Of a DNA stretch of 5,615 nt, positions 5,313 through 5,615 are shown in pieces. A program made the translations under genes and the position numbers. The DNA is from Oscillospiraceae bacterium. GTDB lineage: Bacteria; Bacillota; Clostridia; Oscillospirales; Ruminococcaceae. The notes beneath the pieces are model-generated. The model had not been told where the DNA came from, did not search any database, and worked only from the letters and a program-made list of their open reading frames with translations. The stretch is taken from NCBI GenBank assembly GCA_900768735.1, contig CAAGDZ010000308.1:1-5615 (forward strand), read 5' to 3'. Position 1 is the first letter of the stretch, and each line of letters starts with the position of its first letter.

Positions 5313-5615
5313 AAAGAGCGGAGTTTATGAGGGGATAATTCCGGCAAGGGAAGATTTGTAAGAGGAAAGAGCGAGAGAGTTTTGCTCATGTGCGGCTGTT
5401 GCGCTTTTATTGTATCGGAAATAGCGGGTTTTGTATTTATAAATTCCACTTCAAATTCCACGGTGAAATTTTGAGTGGAATTTACTTTTAATTTACTCTT
5501 TCAATATTGAATGTTTATGTTTATCGTTATATAATAATCTCGTTGGCAAATCGAGAGTCATCGCTACGTTATTATCCCGCCGTCGCAGTATTTTCAAGAT
5601 AAATCAAACTGATTA
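5313..5615. other. Right-hand region with no convincing gene
   Basis: About 300 bases upstream of the small gene. No frame here has a good start and ribosome binding site. It holds GGATAATTCCGG (5333-5344), a motif also seen at 914-928 and 2674-2685; the four-half-site dyad at 5441-5483; a perfect 12-base palindrome TTCAATATTGAA (5500-5511); and a small TCTCG/CGAGA stem near 5537-5555. The last 14 minus-strand codons before the window edge (5613-5572) end in TAA TAA and could be the tail of a gene lying to the right, but this is too short to call. The region from about 5430 to 5535 is markedly AT-rich. Confidence 0.5.
5441..5483. repeat. 43-bp dyad of four AAATTCCAC-type half-sites
   Basis: AAATTCCAC occurs at 5441-5449 and again at 5453-5461. 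GTGAAATTT lies at 5463-5471 and GTGGAATTT at 5475-5483. Both pairs are centred exactly on base 5462, with 12-base steps on each side, giving an imperfect palindrome with 18 of 21 paired positions matching. It may be a double operator for a dimeric regulator, or a long hairpin such as the end of a small mobile element. Confidence 0.75.

Noticed and set aside
5156..5338. 60-codon plus-strand open frame opposite the small gene
   Set aside because: It has no ribosome binding site, while the opposite strand has a small gene with an excellent one.
5388..5474. 28-residue plus-strand open frame starting MCGCC
   Set aside because: It lacks a well-placed ribosome binding site and runs through the dyad element; chance is sufficient explanation.
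5572..5613. Thirteen minus-strand codons ending in tandem TAA TAA at the window edge
   Set aside because: It could be the 3' end of a gene to the right, but an open frame this short is expected by chance and the sequence is not recognisable.

Overview
The window looks like chromosomal DNA from a Gram-positive gut-type anaerobe of the class Clostridia, possibly Oscillospiraceae/Ruminococcus-like. This rests on the gene types (a BspA-type leucine-rich-repeat lipoprotein with a Ser-rich linker, a GGDEF protein with a Cys-rich sensor, a Rieske/FAD oxidoreductase, a clostridial flavodoxin-domain protein), on strong AGGAGG-like ribosome binding sites and on textbook sigma-A promoters. The genus is inference.

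Layout, left to right. The window opens inside uvrA (+ strand), which gives the last 279 residues of the excision-repair ATPase and ends at a rho-independent terminator. A perfect TTGACA-17-TATAAT promoter then drives a 296-residue lipoprotein with seven consecutive 23-residue leucine-rich repeats. A second, near-identical copy of the uvrA terminator follows this gene, so the lipoprotein gene sits between two direct repeats of about 60 bp. Next is a 175-residue flavodoxin-domain protein on the minus strand, divergent from a 280-residue diguanylate cyclase on the plus strand. The 167-bp gap between them carries a promoter for each gene, and the cyclase promoter is again a perfect consensus. A strong hairpin separates the cyclase from a convergent minus-strand gene for an FAD-dependent oxidoreductase with a C-terminal Rieske [2Fe-2S] domain. 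That gene is broken by one extra base in a C5 run (G5 on the plus strand). Upstream of it on the same strand is a conserved-looking 59-codon gene with an excellent ribosome binding site. The last roughly 300 bases hold no convincing gene but contain a 43-bp dyad built from four AAATTCCAC-like half-sites.

How the parts may relate. Flavodoxin, the Cys-rich cyclase and the Rieske oxidoreductase share a redox theme, so the cyclase may couple redox or metal state to c-di-GMP; this is inference from proximity and cysteine pattern. The lipoprotein looks like a surface accessory gene inserted between uvrA and the flavodoxin gene. I found no clear evidence of a wholly new multi-gene system. The most unusual items are the repeat-flanked lipoprotein cassette, the four-half-site dyad and the single-base frameshift.
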